Origin: Gimesia aquarii
GTDB lineage: Bacteria; Planctomycetota; Planctomycetia; Planctomycetales; Planctomycetaceae
Assembly: GCF_007748175.1 (NCBI RefSeq)
Contig: NZ_CP037422.1
Coordinates: 1,156,528-1,220,527 of the forward strand
Length of the DNA stretch: 64,000 nt
Direction: 5' to 3'
A model generated the notes under the pieces. That model searched no databases and was not told the origin of the DNA. It worked only from the letters and a program-made list of their open reading frames with translations. This document shows, piece by piece, positions 18,149 to 27,843 of this stretch. Each line of letters starts with the position of its first letter. Position 1 is the stretch's first letter. Both the position numbers and the translations under genes were made by a program.

Positions 18149-18161
18149 CAGGTCACCTGCT
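18147..18161. repeat. 15-bp palindrome joining two convergent stop codons
   Basis: AGCAGGT-C-ACCTGCT is a perfect palindrome. It contains the end of the regulator's TAG (18146-18148) and touches the tyrosine kinase's stop on the other strand (18161-18163). The two genes are only 12 bp apart. There is no T-run, so it is a weak hairpin rather than a standard terminator. Confidence 0.5.
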
Positions 18162-20539
18162 TACCCGGGGACTTCGGTGTGAACGGAAACAGTAGGTTCT
18201 GGTGAGTTATTTTGCTGAGGAGCGAGGTAATAATCGTGATACCCTTCACTTCCTCGATAGCGATACTTACCAGATTTTCCGTTATAGATACCATTGGCGA
18301 GAATTCCAGTGACGTTGATTCTATTGGTCTGAATGATCTGTTGAACTTTCCGAATCACGCCCCGACGATTCTTATCGACACGAACAACAAGTAACACACC
18401 ATCTACTGAAGAAGCAACAATAGATGGGTCGCTGACAACAGCCAAAGGTGGGGTGTCAACCAAAACGTAATCAAAGTCATTACGCACTTGCTTTAACAAA
18501 TGGGTAAAGCGTTTAGACATCAGCATCTCGGATGGATTTTCCGGAAGAGTCCCTGCTGTCATCAAAGACAGATCTTTAATTCTAGTTTCACGGATTGCTG
18601 TCTGCGCGTCAATCTCCTCAGATAAAACGTCTCCTAAACCGATTCCATTCACAATTCCAAATAAACTATGAATTGTGGGTCGCCGTAAATCAGCATCAAC
18701 GATTAAGACCTTGCGACCTGTCTGAGCAATCGCCAATGCCAAATTGGAAATAGAAGTGGTTTTCCCATCACCCGGTTGTGCACTCGTCATTTGCAATACT
18801 TTGGCACCACTCTGGTCTGTTTTCAGCAGCAAAGAAGTCCGCAATGAGCGAAATGATTCTGCTTCCTTCGATGATGGTCGATAGTAATACCATAAGGCAC
18901 GATCAAATTCACATTCACTGTCATCAATGCTAACACTTTCATCAAACGTCGGCACTTCACCTAAGACAGGTAAATGTAACTGATTCCTGATTTCATCAAC
19001 AGATTTTAATGTCGTATCCTGTTTTTCTCTGAAAAACGAAATCGCCAGGACCAATCCCAATCCCACCGCACCTCCGGCGAGTAGAAATTTCAACTGACGT
19101 TTAATCACTAATACATCTTTAACAGGAGAAAGCTGAGTTAATGTATAACCACTGTTCCCTTGGGAAACTTTTTCGACTAACAACTGTTTAAAAATATTGT
19201 CACGTTGTGATTTCAGTTGTGCAATTTCTTCATTGTAAGCCTGATCTACTACTTGATAGTTTCCGATTTTCTTCGCGAGTTCTGTTTCTTCATCAAATAG
19301 CTTCGTCAATTCCTGTTCTCGATTGTGAAGTTCTTTTAATTGCTGCTCCATCGACTTAAGATAGATATTAACAAAATCAGCCTCTTTCACATTTGATAGT
19401 TTGAAATCCCCAGAGTTGAGATTATCAGCTGAAATTTCAATCCCCTGCTTTCGATAGAGATTCACGATCGTTTTAATGCTTCGGTTTACTGCATCGAGGT
19501 CGGGATGATTTTCACCGAAATCTCTTTCCAGACGATTCTTTTGAATCAACAACGGCATTAAATGTGTCTCGAGTGCAGTACGCGCACGCTCAAGATTTGA
19601 AGTACCTGGCGCGGAAATACTGGCTCCTGCAGAACTTGTACTACCAGGTTGCCCTCCGCGGGTTTGCCCCATTAGAAACTGTTGAGCAAGCAACTCAAGA
19701 GTTTCTTTTGATTCACCACTGGCAATGGCCGCTTTTAGAGAACTGATTTTGGATTTTAATTCTGTTAGTTTTAATAAATTGAGTCGACGTTCATTATCGA
19801 TGGCTTTAACACGCTCCTGATGCACGTTGGTACTACCAGCCACCGCTGCGTCTGATCCAGGGGTATTTTCCCAATACAAGGGAGCATCTTCTCGAAATTC
19901 ACGGTACTCTTTTTTCTTTCGTTCAAGATCGGTAAGTATTTGCTTATTTGCCTGATCGAGTTGCTCTCTAATTTCATTCGTATTTACCTGTCGGACTTCA
20001 TGCAAATAACGTTGATAGGCGTCAACAATTGCCTGAGTCACTATTTTCGCATCTTGAGACCGCGGATTTTCGTATAAGATATTCAAAATATTCAGATAGG
20101 CCCGGTCGTTCCCTGAAATGCGTTTTACTTTCAAAGAACCAAGGATCTCTTCAGTTGGATCAGTCTCACCAGCTAACGATGGTAAGTTATAAAGTTTTGC
20201 TTCCTTAACAGCTTCACCTACAATCCGCGGACTTTTGATGACATCAATATGAGCCGTTAATTCACCGAAAGTTTGAATTTCCCCTTCTTTGATCGGCACA
20301 GGATTCTTTTGCGAAACCTGAACCTTAGTGCTGGCAGAATAAATGGGGCCTAATTTCATATAAGCGGCCTGCCCCAAAATGAGGCCCACAGCCAACCCTG
20401 AAATGAGTAGAAACTTATTGCGAAACAGTAACCGCACAATATCAACGCCTGGTCCGGAAGTATTACTTGGTGTGTTACCTTCCATTCCATCGAATTCGAA
20501 ATCAGAATGATTTTCCAGTGGTTGAAATTCTGTATTCAC
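18161..20539 (-). CDS. polysaccharide chain-length regulator fused to tyrosine autokinase (Wzz/BY-kinase)
   Basis: The product has 792 residues from a GTG at 20539 (AGGA upstream). Two membrane helices (about 34-56 and 485-508) flank a large periplasmic coiled-coil Wzz domain. The cytoplasmic kinase has Walker A QPGDGKTTS, Walker A' VLIVDADLRRP and Walker B YVLVDTPPLA. The C-terminus carries a tyrosine cluster (YNGKSGKYRYRGSEGYHDYY), the autophosphorylation tail of BY-kinases. It should control export and length of a capsule or exopolysaccharide. The epimerase gene lies 91 bp upstream on the same strand and may supply sugar nucleotide. Confidence 0.92.
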   Translation of the reverse strand: MNTEFQPLENHSDFEFDGMEGNTPSNTSGPGVDIVRLLFRNKFLLISGLAVGLILGQAAYMKLGPIYSASTKVQVSQKNPVPIKEGEIQTFGELTAHIDVIKSPRIVGEAVKEAKLYNLPSLAGETDPTEEILGSLKVKRISGNDRAYLNILNILYENPRSQDAKIVTQAIVDAYQRYLHEVRQVNTNEIREQLDQANKQILTDLERKKKEYREFREDAPLYWENTPGSDAAVAGSTNVHQERVKAIDNERRLNLLKLTELKSKISSLKAAIASGESKETLELLAQQFLMGQTRGGQPGSTSSAGASISAPGTSNLERARTALETHLMPLLIQKNRLERDFGENHPDLDAVNRSIKTIVNLYRKQGIEISADNLNSGDFKLSNVKEADFVNIYLKSMEQQLKELHNREQELTKLFDEETELAKKIGNYQVVDQAYNEEIAQLKSQRDNIFKQLLVEKVSQGNSGYTLTQLSPVKDVLVIKRQLKFLLAGGAVGLGLVLAISFFREKQDTTLKSVDEIRNQLHLPVLGEVPTFDESVSIDDSECEFDRALWYYYRPSSKEAESFRSLRTSLLLKTDQSGAKVLQMTSAQPGDGKTTSISNLALAIAQTGRKVLIVDADLRRPTIHSLFGIVNGIGLGDVLSEEIDAQTAIRETRIKDLSLMTAGTLPENPSEMLMSKRFTHLLKQVRNDFDYVLVDTPPLAVVSDPSIVASSVDGVLLVVRVDKNRRGVIRKVQQIIQTNRINVTGILANGIYNGKSGKYRYRGSEGYHDYYLAPQQNNSPEPTVSVHTEVPG

Positions 20540-20630
20540 GACAGCGGGTCCTGATCTATAAGCTGCTGAGTCTGTTGAGCAAAAACAATTACGACTCTCT
20601 GTGAGAGTGTTTCATGTGTTTATCAATTAT

Positions 20631-21605
20631 TTAACAACCACCCAGGCAAGTCTTTGACTCTGATTTAATATATTGTTCGTACCAGGTGATTGTTCTTCGT
20701 AAGCCTTCCTTGATATCAACAACAGGCTCATATCCCAGATCCCGCTGAGCAGCTGAAATATCAGCCCATGAATGCAAAACGTCCCCGGTTCGCCGGGGTT
20801 GAAAATCGGGATCGTACGGTTTCTCCAACAGTTCACAAATGAACTTCAAAAGATCGATTAAATTCAAAGAGCTACCACAGGCAACGTTATAAACATTCCC
20901 TGAAACTTTATCAGCATCTGCCTGTGACGCCAGAATATTGGCCTGAACGACGTTGTCGATATATGTAAAATCACGGGATTGTGTTCCATCGCCAAATATT
21001 ACTGGTTGGCGACCTTCCAGTAACGCAGAAGCGAATAAGGGAATCACGGCGGAATAGGGGCTGTTAGGATCCTGTCGCGGTCCAAATACATTGAAGTATC
21101 GAATACGAACCGTTTCTAGATCATAGGAATTCGCAAAAGCCTGACAGTACAATTCTCCCGCCAGCTTCGCTGCCGCATACGGAGAGAGCACTTCCGGTGC
21201 CTGGCCTTCATGCTTTGGCATTTCTTGCTGATTCCCATAGGCACTACTGGAACCTGCATACACAACGCGTTGGACATCTGAACGACGTGCTGCATCTAAA
21301 ACATGAATCGTCCCTGTCACACAAGCCTCATGAGTATCAAGAGGATGTTCAACACTTCGCGGTACGGAAGCCAGTGCCGCCTGATGAAAGACGACATTGA
21401 TTCCTTTCGTAGCTTGCTCAACTGCCTTGAGATCTCGCAAGTCGCCTTGAATGAATTCCACTTGGTCCTGGATATGCTCCAGATTCTTTAAAGCACCAGT
21501 GCTCAGATTATCGAAAACACGTACACTATGGCCTTCATTGACCAGACGAGTTGCCAGATGAGAACCAATAAACCCTGCGCCGCCGGTTACTAAATAATTT
21601 GTCAC
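20631..21605 (-). CDS. NAD-dependent sugar epimerase (extended SDR)
   Basis: The product has 324 residues from a GTG at 21605, which has AGAGG seven bases upstream; the frame is open to 21659 without a comparable site. [11 protein letters not shown] at the N-terminus is the NAD-binding loop, [14 protein letters not shown] contains the catalytic YxxxK, and [16 protein letters not shown] is typical of UDP-glucose/UDP-N-acetylglucosamine 4-epimerases of the WbpP/GalE type. It is cytoplasmic, making sugar nucleotides for surface polysaccharide. The exact substrate is not decided by sequence alone. Confidence 0.88.
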   Translation of the reverse strand: MTNYLVTGGAGFIGSHLATRLVNEGHSVRVFDNLSTGALKNLEHIQDQVEFIQGDLRDLKAVEQATKGINVVFHQAALASVPRSVEHPLDTHEACVTGTIHVLDAARRSDVQRVVYAGSSSAYGNQQEMPKHEGQAPEVLSPYAAAKLAGELYCQAFANSYDLETVRIRYFNVFGPRQDPNSPYSAVIPLFASALLEGRQPVIFGDGTQSRDFTYIDNVVQANILASQADADKVSGNVYNVACGSSLNLIDLLKFICELLEKPYDPDFQPRRTGDVLHSWADISAAQRDLGYEPVVDIKEGLRRTITWYEQYIKSESKTCLGGC

Positions 21606-21995
21606 GTTTAAACCTCTGCATTGGTATGAATTCACAAGACTCACGAGAGCAGTCAACAATCACTTCTGCTTGTCGACCGGAGTCACCGGTATCAATACCT
21701 TCAATGTAGCATTCAATTCACAAGGAATAAGTTACGAATTCCGAGTATTCCTCTTAGAAATTATCGAACATTCAGCACCGATGACCTTATTCCGTATTAT
21801 AAGCAGGAATTTCCCGCACAACCAAAATAATGATCAATCTGAGTGCGGGAATTTCATTCAAGTCACATGAATGCGTAGAGAGATAACGTGGAAATTCAAT
21901 TTAATCGATACATAAATCAAGCGTTGTAACGATCATCGACATTTTGATGATTGTGCCTGTTCTCGGACGTTTTCTCAAAAACCAAATACGAAATC
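21606..21995. other. 390-bp intergenic region, no gene called
   Basis: It lies between rlmB and the epimerase, both minus-strand. A weak 66-codon plus-strand frame is not supported by start context or composition. The clear element is the inverted repeat at 21811-21851. A smaller imperfect repeat, ATCATC...GATGAT, lies around 21930-21950. Confidence 0.5.
21811..21851. repeat. GC-rich stem-loop in an AT-rich intergenic region
   Basis: TTCCCGCAC (21811-21819) and GTGCGGGAA (21843-21851) are perfect 9-bp arms, with the pairing continuing outward after one mismatch. The loop is 23 bases. It could be a distal terminator for rlmB, lying about 145 bases past its stop, although no clean T-run follows on the minus strand. 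Confidence 0.4.
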
Positions 21996-22781
21996 TTATT
22001 TCGAGTCAGGCCCATAAGGCGAAAAACGCGCAATCATAATTCCGGCAGCAACCGAAGCATTTAAAGAATCGACAATTCCAGTTGGCGTAAGACGACAAAT
22101 CACATCGCACTGGTCTCGTGTTAAACGTCGCAAACCCTTCTCTTCGTTGCCGATCACCACCATCCAGGGACGATCCCGTTGAAATGCCGACACATCATCT
22201 TTCGCATGCTCGGACGTTCCCATAATCCAGATACCGGTCTTTTTTGCTTCAGTAATCGCTCGACTCAAATTTGTTTCCACAGCAAAGGGAACTGCCTCCA
22301 TGCCACCGGAAGCAACATCGTAGACCGTGGCATTTAAGGGTGCGGAACGATCTTTGGTGAGAACAATCCCTCTGACACCAAAAAAAGCAGCGGTGCGAAA
22401 TATGGCACCAATATTATGTGGGTCTTGAATACAATCTAAAGCTAACCACAGACCGCTCTGTCCGTCCTCTTCTTCTGCCGCACAAATCGTCTTTAATGAC
22501 GCAGGAATACGCGGCTTAACCAGAGCCAATGAACCGGTAGTTCGACACCCCTGATCTTCGGACCGTTTTCTCTTCATTTTCTGCGGAGCAGATTTTTTGA
22601 TGACTACCGGAATTCTGTGACCGCGTGCTTCATCTGCAACATCGCTCCAGTTCCCTTGAGTTGAGCCAGCAGAGAGACGAATCTCTGTGACATCGATGGG
22701 GCGAGTCTGCAATGCAGCCAGCACGCTATGGGGATTTTTTAACTCCAAAGTCACAGAACAATAATCCTGAATCAACTGCAA
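21996..22781 (-). CDS. rlmB: SpoU/TrmH-family rRNA methyltransferase (RlmB-like)
   Basis: The product has 261 residues. The C-terminal SPOUT domain has LDCIQDPHNIGAIFRTAAFF, VVIGNEEKGL and DSLNASVAAGIM, the three conserved motifs that build the knotted SAM site and carry the catalytic Asn/Arg/Ser. The N-terminal part is a substrate-binding domain with a basic linker. By family it 2'-O-methylates a ribose in 23S rRNA (G2251 for RlmB); a tRNA target as in TrmH is possible. It is 65 bp downstream of the sensor kinase. Confidence 0.88.
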   Translation of the reverse strand: MQLIQDYCSVTLELKNPHSVLAALQTRPIDVTEIRLSAGSTQGNWSDVADEARGHRIPVVIKKSAPQKMKRKRSEDQGCRTTGSLALVKPRIPASLKTICAAEEEDGQSGLWLALDCIQDPHNIGAIFRTAAFFGVRGIVLTKDRSAPLNATVYDVASGGMEAVPFAVETNLSRAITEAKKTGIWIMGTSEHAKDDVSAFQRDRPWMVVIGNEEKGLRRLTRDQCDVICRLTPTGIVDSLNASVAAGIMIARFSPYGPDSK

Positions 22782-22846
22782 ATACTAGGAACCAAATAGA
22801 AAATCAGCTGGCCGAATGGAAAGATTAGATATTCCCCTCGATACAT

Positions 22847-24574
22847 TCAAGGACTTTGCGTCTCAGAATGTTTGTTATCTGCAAGTTTCTCTTTTGAGTA
22901 CTCAGCCAAATCAGAAGTTTTGATCCGATTGATCCCAACAGAGGTATCACTTAAATCAGAAAGTAGCTGGTCATCGGGAACAATTATCCTCACTGGCAGT
23001 TTGACTGTGAACTTACTTCCTCGACCAAACTCGCTTTCGAGAAAGACTTCACCATCCAGTAACTTTGAAAGTTCGCGAATAATAGAAAGTCCTAGACCAG
23101 TTCCCTCAAATGAGCGAGTCAATGCATCTTTTGATTCTGAAGAAGACCTACCCTGTCGGAATTTTTCGAAAATATTTTCCTGTTCATCTAGCGGGATTCC
23201 AATTCCTGTATCTTCAACAACAAGATCCAACATTTGAGGATCATCTGCGCAAAGCGTTGCAGAGATATGAACTCGTCCTCCTTCTGGAGTGAACTTGATG
23301 GCGTTAGAAAGTAAGTTATTTAGAATTTGCTGAATCTTGATGGAATCCTGAAAGAGAATTGGAATCTTGGGGTCGATTTCTGAAGTCATTTCAATATTCT
23401 TTTTGTCAGCTAACGGTTGCATCGTGCCGACACGTCGTTCAATTAGATCTGCAATGGCGATTTCCGAAAGTTGCAATTCCATTTTGCCACTTTCAATCTT
23501 GGCAAGATCGAGAACATCATTAATGAGTGCCAGCAGATTCTTTCCAGACATCTGAATATTGCCGACATATCGTTTTTGCTTGTCTTCTAAATCTTTGGAA
23601 TTCGCGAGCAGATCACTGAATCCAAGAATACTGTTTAATGGAGTTCGCAACTCATGACTCATCGTTGCTAGAAATTCATCTTTCAATTTATTCATTTCAT
23701 AAAGCCGCAAGTTGACCTGAGCTAACTCATCAACCTTCGTATCTAAATCGGTGTTAACTGTTCTCAATTCTTCCTGAACGGTCACCAGATGCCGCAACAT
23801 GCGGTTAAACGCATAACTCAACTCTTCAAATTCATCGCCCGTACGGATATCGGCTCGTAAGTCGAGATTTCCATGTGCGATTTCATCACTGACATCTTTC
23901 AAATGCAGAACGGGTTTCACAATGACATATCGTACGATGGCATAAGCAGCCAGCATGGCAAGAAACGCAGTAATTAATGCAGAACCTAAATTGATTGCTT
24001 TATTCCAGGCCAATGCCTGTTCCATTTTTTGTAAGGGGAAGCGAATATTCACAATACCAATCAATCCCCCTTCCTCTAAATCGGGATCATCTCGTAGACG
24101 ATGGCAGGCAACACAGGACTCAGTTGCATGAATTGCTCCATAGTATTGAAATTTTCCTTCACCCTCATCCCGATAAAATACTTCTGACTCTCCTTCTTCA
24201 ATCCGTTCCAGAGCTGCATAACCATCGCTGTCGATTGGACGCTCAGTAGAATCGGTATTGGAAGGATTGGCTTTGAAAACAGCCCAACTATAGTCCCCCA
24301 GGTCCTGAGGTTTCACCGACTGAGCCATTTTTTCGATCAACAGAACATATTGATCGTTCGTTTCTGACCACTTCCAGTGTTTTTCCAGAATGATCGGCGC
24401 AACTAACAACCGAGCTGATGTGACATTCTGGTCATCAAGAACTTGATTGTTTAACCAGGTGTTCAATGAAAAACTGGCTGTAATCAATACCATCAAACCG
24501 CCACCAAACAGAAAGCGACACTTTCGTTCGAGATTGGTTTCCCCCAGCAGTTTTTTGAAGGCACGGTAAGACAT
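22847..24574 (-). CDS. sensor histidine kinase with c-type haem-like (DUF3365) domain
   Basis: The product has 575 residues. A membrane helix (about 24-42) is followed by a periplasmic domain of the DUF3365/Tll0287 type with ESCVACHRL, a CxxCH haem-attachment motif, then a second helix (about 195-215), a HAMP domain, a coiled coil and the kinase core. MSHELRTPLNSILGFSD holds the phosphorylated His; NLLSNAIKFTPEGG, DTGIGI and GTGLGLSI form the ATPase domain. It probably senses redox state or a small gas. No response regulator gene is adjacent, so its partner is elsewhere. It lies between mutM and rlmB. Confidence 0.9.
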   Translation of the reverse strand: MSYRAFKKLLGETNLERKCRFLFGGGLMVLITASFSLNTWLNNQVLDDQNVTSARLLVAPIILEKHWKWSETNDQYVLLIEKMAQSVKPQDLGDYSWAVFKANPSNTDSTERPIDSDGYAALERIEEGESEVFYRDEGEGKFQYYGAIHATESCVACHRLRDDPDLEEGGLIGIVNIRFPLQKMEQALAWNKAINLGSALITAFLAMLAAYAIVRYVIVKPVLHLKDVSDEIAHGNLDLRADIRTGDEFEELSYAFNRMLRHLVTVQEELRTVNTDLDTKVDELAQVNLRLYEMNKLKDEFLATMSHELRTPLNSILGFSDLLANSKDLEDKQKRYVGNIQMSGKNLLALINDVLDLAKIESGKMELQLSEIAIADLIERRVGTMQPLADKKNIEMTSEIDPKIPILFQDSIKIQQILNNLLSNAIKFTPEGGRVHISATLCADDPQMLDLVVEDTGIGIPLDEQENIFEKFRQGRSSSESKDALTRSFEGTGLGLSIIRELSKLLDGEVFLESEFGRGSKFTVKLPVRIIVPDDQLLSDLSDTSVGINRIKTSDLAEYSKEKLADNKHSETQSP

Positions 24575-24761
24575 AGAGTTCCATCAATCGATGAGAATGA
24601 GATTAAGGACTTAAACGTGATATTAAGCCAAAACAGTCTCTGTAGAAAAGTAAGATTTTAGAAATCTAGCTGTAATTAACTGAAAATAGTCACTTTTCCC
24701 AAATATCCTTCTCTCCATCTTATTCCTTCATACCTCTTTACGTACAGATTGGTACAATCTT

Positions 24762-25610
24762 TTATTCTTTGAATGCCTGACAACACGGACAATAAAACGT
24801 AGAACGTTGTGCCTGTACGATGCGAACAATCTGTGCTCCCTTACATGATTTACAAGCATTTCCTTCCTGCTTATAAACTCGATGATGATTTTGATATCCA
24901 CCTGATTGATTGAGTGCATTTCGATAAGTACCATCTCCCAGGGTTGAGCCTTCATAGCGTATTGCGGTTTTTAGAATTCGTTTCATTGCATTGTGCATCT
25001 TCTGAACTTCTGAGATGCTTAAATGGTTCGCTTGTCGCTCCGGATGGATCTGACTTAAGTGAAGGATTTCACTGGCATAAAGGTTACCTATACCTGCAAT
25101 CATTTTTTGGTCCAACAACGCGACCTTGATTGCACGGCTAGTCTTCAAACAACGCGCCTTCAGATCTGTTAGAGAAATCACAAGGGCATCAGGACCTAAC
25201 TTGTTTGCTCCTAATTCAGTTAACAACTCTGCTTTCCTGTAAAGTCGGACCGTTCCCAAGCCACGACGGTCCCAAAACCAAAGCGATGTTTTGGATCTCC
25301 TTTTTCGTAAAATCCACTCCAATCTTAAGTGACCTGAATCTGGTGGATCTGATAGCAACATTAGTCCAGTCATACGAGGCTCAATGACAAATGAATCTTC
25401 ACTCTCAAGGTCCAGCACCACACGTTTGGCCAACCGTCGAACAGAGACAATTGTCTGGTCGATGACACGAGATCGAATTGATTTCAATCCAGGCTCCAAC
25501 GAAATAGGTTTGCAAGAACAAGGGCATTTTCGAAAGTCGCTAATGACTTGACCTTCCACCACTTCACGAATCCCCCGAACCATAGTCTCAACTTCCGGTA
25601 GCTCTGGCAC
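24762..25610 (-). CDS. mutM: formamidopyrimidine-DNA glycosylase
   Basis: The product has 282 residues from a GTG at 25610 with AAGGA six bases upstream. [12 protein letters not shown] at the N-terminus gives the catalytic Pro and Glu of the Fpg/Nei family; [15 protein letters not shown] is the helix-two-turn-helix and the C-terminal CKSC...CPCC is the zinc finger. It excises oxidised purines such as 8-oxoguanine. Two extra cysteines (CPCSC, about residue 29-33) are unusual. It lies downstream of a divergent gene start and upstream of the haem-motif kinase. Confidence 0.92.
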   Translation of the reverse strand: MPELPEVETMVRGIREVVEGQVISDFRKCPCSCKPISLEPGLKSIRSRVIDQTIVSVRRLAKRVVLDLESEDSFVIEPRMTGLMLLSDPPDSGHLRLEWILRKRRSKTSLWFWDRRGLGTVRLYRKAELLTELGANKLGPDALVISLTDLKARCLKTSRAIKVALLDQKMIAGIGNLYASEILHLSQIHPERQANHLSISEVQKMHNAMKRILKTAIRYEGSTLGDGTYRNALNQSGGYQNHHRVYKQEGNACKSCKGAQIVRIVQAQRSTFYCPCCQAFKE

Positions 25611-25876
25611 AGATTTTCCTTGTATATCAATTATATTTGTTTTAAGGTGTAATTGGCTTTAAACGTAGTGTTTCTATTCTACTACCTGTACCTGTTCTTT
25701 GGATGTCAGAGACAAGCTGAATTGGGAAGACCAAGAAATTTAAGATTACGCTTGACGTTGGGGCAAAGTTGGACGATCCTAGACCATAAAGCCCATATAT
25801 TCCCCAGCTTGTGGAATGTATACATGCGAACCGAACATTTAATCCGTTAAAAATCTGTGCCAATCGGAGAGCGTCC

Positions 25877-27763
25877 ATGCGCCCTAAATACCCTCAAGTA
25901 GGCTCCAGCGTTGTTTCAGTTGTTGCAACCATCGCCTGTTTATCCATTGTTCTGGCAGTCACATTTTATCTGGTAAATCAGCAACCGGAGGTGACCGTTG
26001 AACAAGCACCAGAACAAATTCAAGCTCACATAGAATCACCGATTGTGCTTGAAGAACAGGAAACAGTGGAAGCAACTCCTGCTGTTACACCTGATCAGGT
26101 CATTGAAACGCGCCAGATCTCTCCGAAAGAAGAAGTGGCAGCTCATTTGGAAGCGGGTGAATTCGGCAAAGCAATCGAAACCGCCGAAACCGTTGCCGAC
26201 CTTCATCAACGAACTTTATTGTTGAAAATGGTCGTAGAAGCACAACTCAAATCGGGGGACTTTGTAGCCGCTCTGGGAACCATCAACCGTATCCCGCTGG
26301 CAGATGAACGAACAAAAGCCATGGGTGAACGGGCACAAGCAATCTCACTGGCCGGTGGGGCACAACTAGCTGACTTTACACAGTTGATCGACCTGATCCA
26401 AACACAGACCTCAGGACTCTGGGAAGATACCGGAGAAGGGGAAGGCTCCATCCGACAATTCGATAGTGGGGTTCGAGTTGATCCTCAAGGATTGTTACAC
26501 CACATCAGTAAAGCAGAACTCGATGGTCGATTAGCGGCTCTGGGAATCAAAGCTCGTCAGGCAGACTTGAATAAAAACGTCGCACAAAACAGTCAAATGC
26601 GACTCATCTCACTGACGCGACTTGAAAAAGAAGTTCAGCAATTGATAGAAGAGGGACGTTCCCCTGTTGAAACCATGAAGATGTTGGCAGGCCTGACAAA
26701 AGTCGAATACGTCTTCGTCTATCCCGAAGATCAGGAAGTCGTCATTGCTGGTCCTGCGGAAGCTTGGATTTATAATGACCAGGGACTTCCGGTCGGCATC
26801 GAAAGTGGTCGACCAGTCCTGCAATTAGACGACTTAGTCACAGTTCTCAGAACTTTCTCTGATCAGGGAGAAGAAATCTTCGGTTGTTCATTCGATCCAC
26901 GCCCTGAGGGTCTGGCTCGTGTGAAGGAATTCGTCGCCAAATCAAATGCACGTGGCCCATTACGTGCAGGAGCCGGTGTTCGAAACTGGACCAAACAACT
27001 CAAAAATCAATTAGGCGTGCAAGACATCACACTGTATGGCGTTCCCAAAACTTCGCGTGTGGCCCGTGTGCTGATCGAAGCCGACTACCGTATGAAGCTG
27101 ATCGGTATTGGTAAAATGGATGCAGGGGATAATATTCCCAGCTACTTTGATTTACTGGCAAAGCAAAACACAAAAGACCCTCAAAACCTGGAAGCACTTC
27201 GTTGGTGGTTAACGATGAAATATGACTCTGTTTTGCACAATCCACAAAGAACTGCTTATCAAGTAGTCGGTTCTTCAGTCTTATGCCAGTCAGAAAATCA
27301 AATCGTCACGAATGAAGGTCAACGGCTGCAAACCGGTCAAGCAGAGGAATTAAACCGTGAATTCGCTGCTAACTTCACAAAGCATTATCAAGAACTGGCG
27401 GAACAAGATCTGGTCTATGCTGACCTGCAAAATATTTTCGATTTGGCTCTGGTTGCTGCTCTGATGCGAAATGAGCAGTTGGCAGACCGTGCTGGCTGGG
27501 AAATGGGAGCTTTTGCATCAACTGGCGCTTATCGTCCTGCGGAATTTGATCCGGCCCATACCGTTGACACAGTGATTAATCATCGTGTTTACAATGGAAA
27601 AGATGTCGTGGTACAAGTTGCTGGTGGTGTTCGTGTTGATACCGGTTCCGTTGTCAAAAATCAAAAAAATCTCAAAGTCTCAGATCAAGTGGGAACGGTT
27701 TCTAAAAAATCACAAGCTCCCGCTTTACCTGTTGGCCGATGGTGGTGGGATTTGGCTAACTAA
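25877..27763 (+). CDS. DUF1598-type planctomycete protein
   Basis: The product has 628 residues from the ATG at 25877, which has GGAG seven bases upstream; the frame is open to 25811. One membrane helix near the N-terminus (about 10-33) anchors it or serves as a signal. Then comes a Glu/Gln-rich linker, a helical repeat-like part (about 80-160) and a large conserved part with GRPVLQLDDLVTVLRTF, IFGCSFDPRPEGL and YRMKLIGIGKM that I associate with DUF1598, a family known from planctomycetes. Function unknown; probably periplasmic. It ends at a strong bidirectional terminator. Confidence 0.7.
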   Translation: MRPKYPQVGSSVVSVVATIACLSIVLAVTFYLVNQQPEVTVEQAPEQIQAHIESPIVLEEQETVEATPAVTPDQVIETRQISPKEEVAAHLEAGEFGKAIETAETVADLHQRTLLLKMVVEAQLKSGDFVAALGTINRIPLADERTKAMGERAQAISLAGGAQLADFTQLIDLIQTQTSGLWEDTGEGEGSIRQFDSGVRVDPQGLLHHISKAELDGRLAALGIKARQADLNKNVAQNSQMRLISLTRLEKEVQQLIEEGRSPVETMKMLAGLTKVEYVFVYPEDQEVVIAGPAEAWIYNDQGLPVGIESGRPVLQLDDLVTVLRTFSDQGEEIFGCSFDPRPEGLARVKEFVAKSNARGPLRAGAGVRNWTKQLKNQLGVQDITLYGVPKTSRVARVLIEADYRMKLIGIGKMDAGDNIPSYFDLLAKQNTKDPQNLEALRWWLTMKYDSVLHNPQRTAYQVVGSSVLCQSENQIVTNEGQRLQTGQAEELNREFAANFTKHYQELAEQDLVYADLQNIFDLALVAALMRNEQLADRAGWEMGAFASTGAYRPAEFDPAHTVDTVINHRVYNGKDVVVQVAGGVRVDTGSVVKNQKNLKVSDQVGTVSKKSQAPALPVGRWWWDLAN

Positions 27764-27791
27764 CTGAGCAAAAAGGTAAACTACAAAGCAA

Positions 27792-27825
27792 AAAAACCGC
27801 GGTCAGTTCTCTGACCGCGGTTTTT
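27792..27825. terminator. bidirectional rho-independent terminator
   Basis: AAAAACCGCGGTCAG and CTGACCGCGGTTTTT are perfect 15-bp arms around a TTCT loop. It has a T-run on both strands and lies between two convergent genes (ending at 27763 and 27844). Confidence 0.95.
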
Positions 27826-27843
27826 GTTTTGACCAGTAGATGG

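Noticed and set aside
21670-21870. 66-codon plus-strand frame between rlmB and the epimerase
   Set aside because: No ribosome-binding site, no recognisable family and it contains the arms of the inverted repeat; more likely chance.
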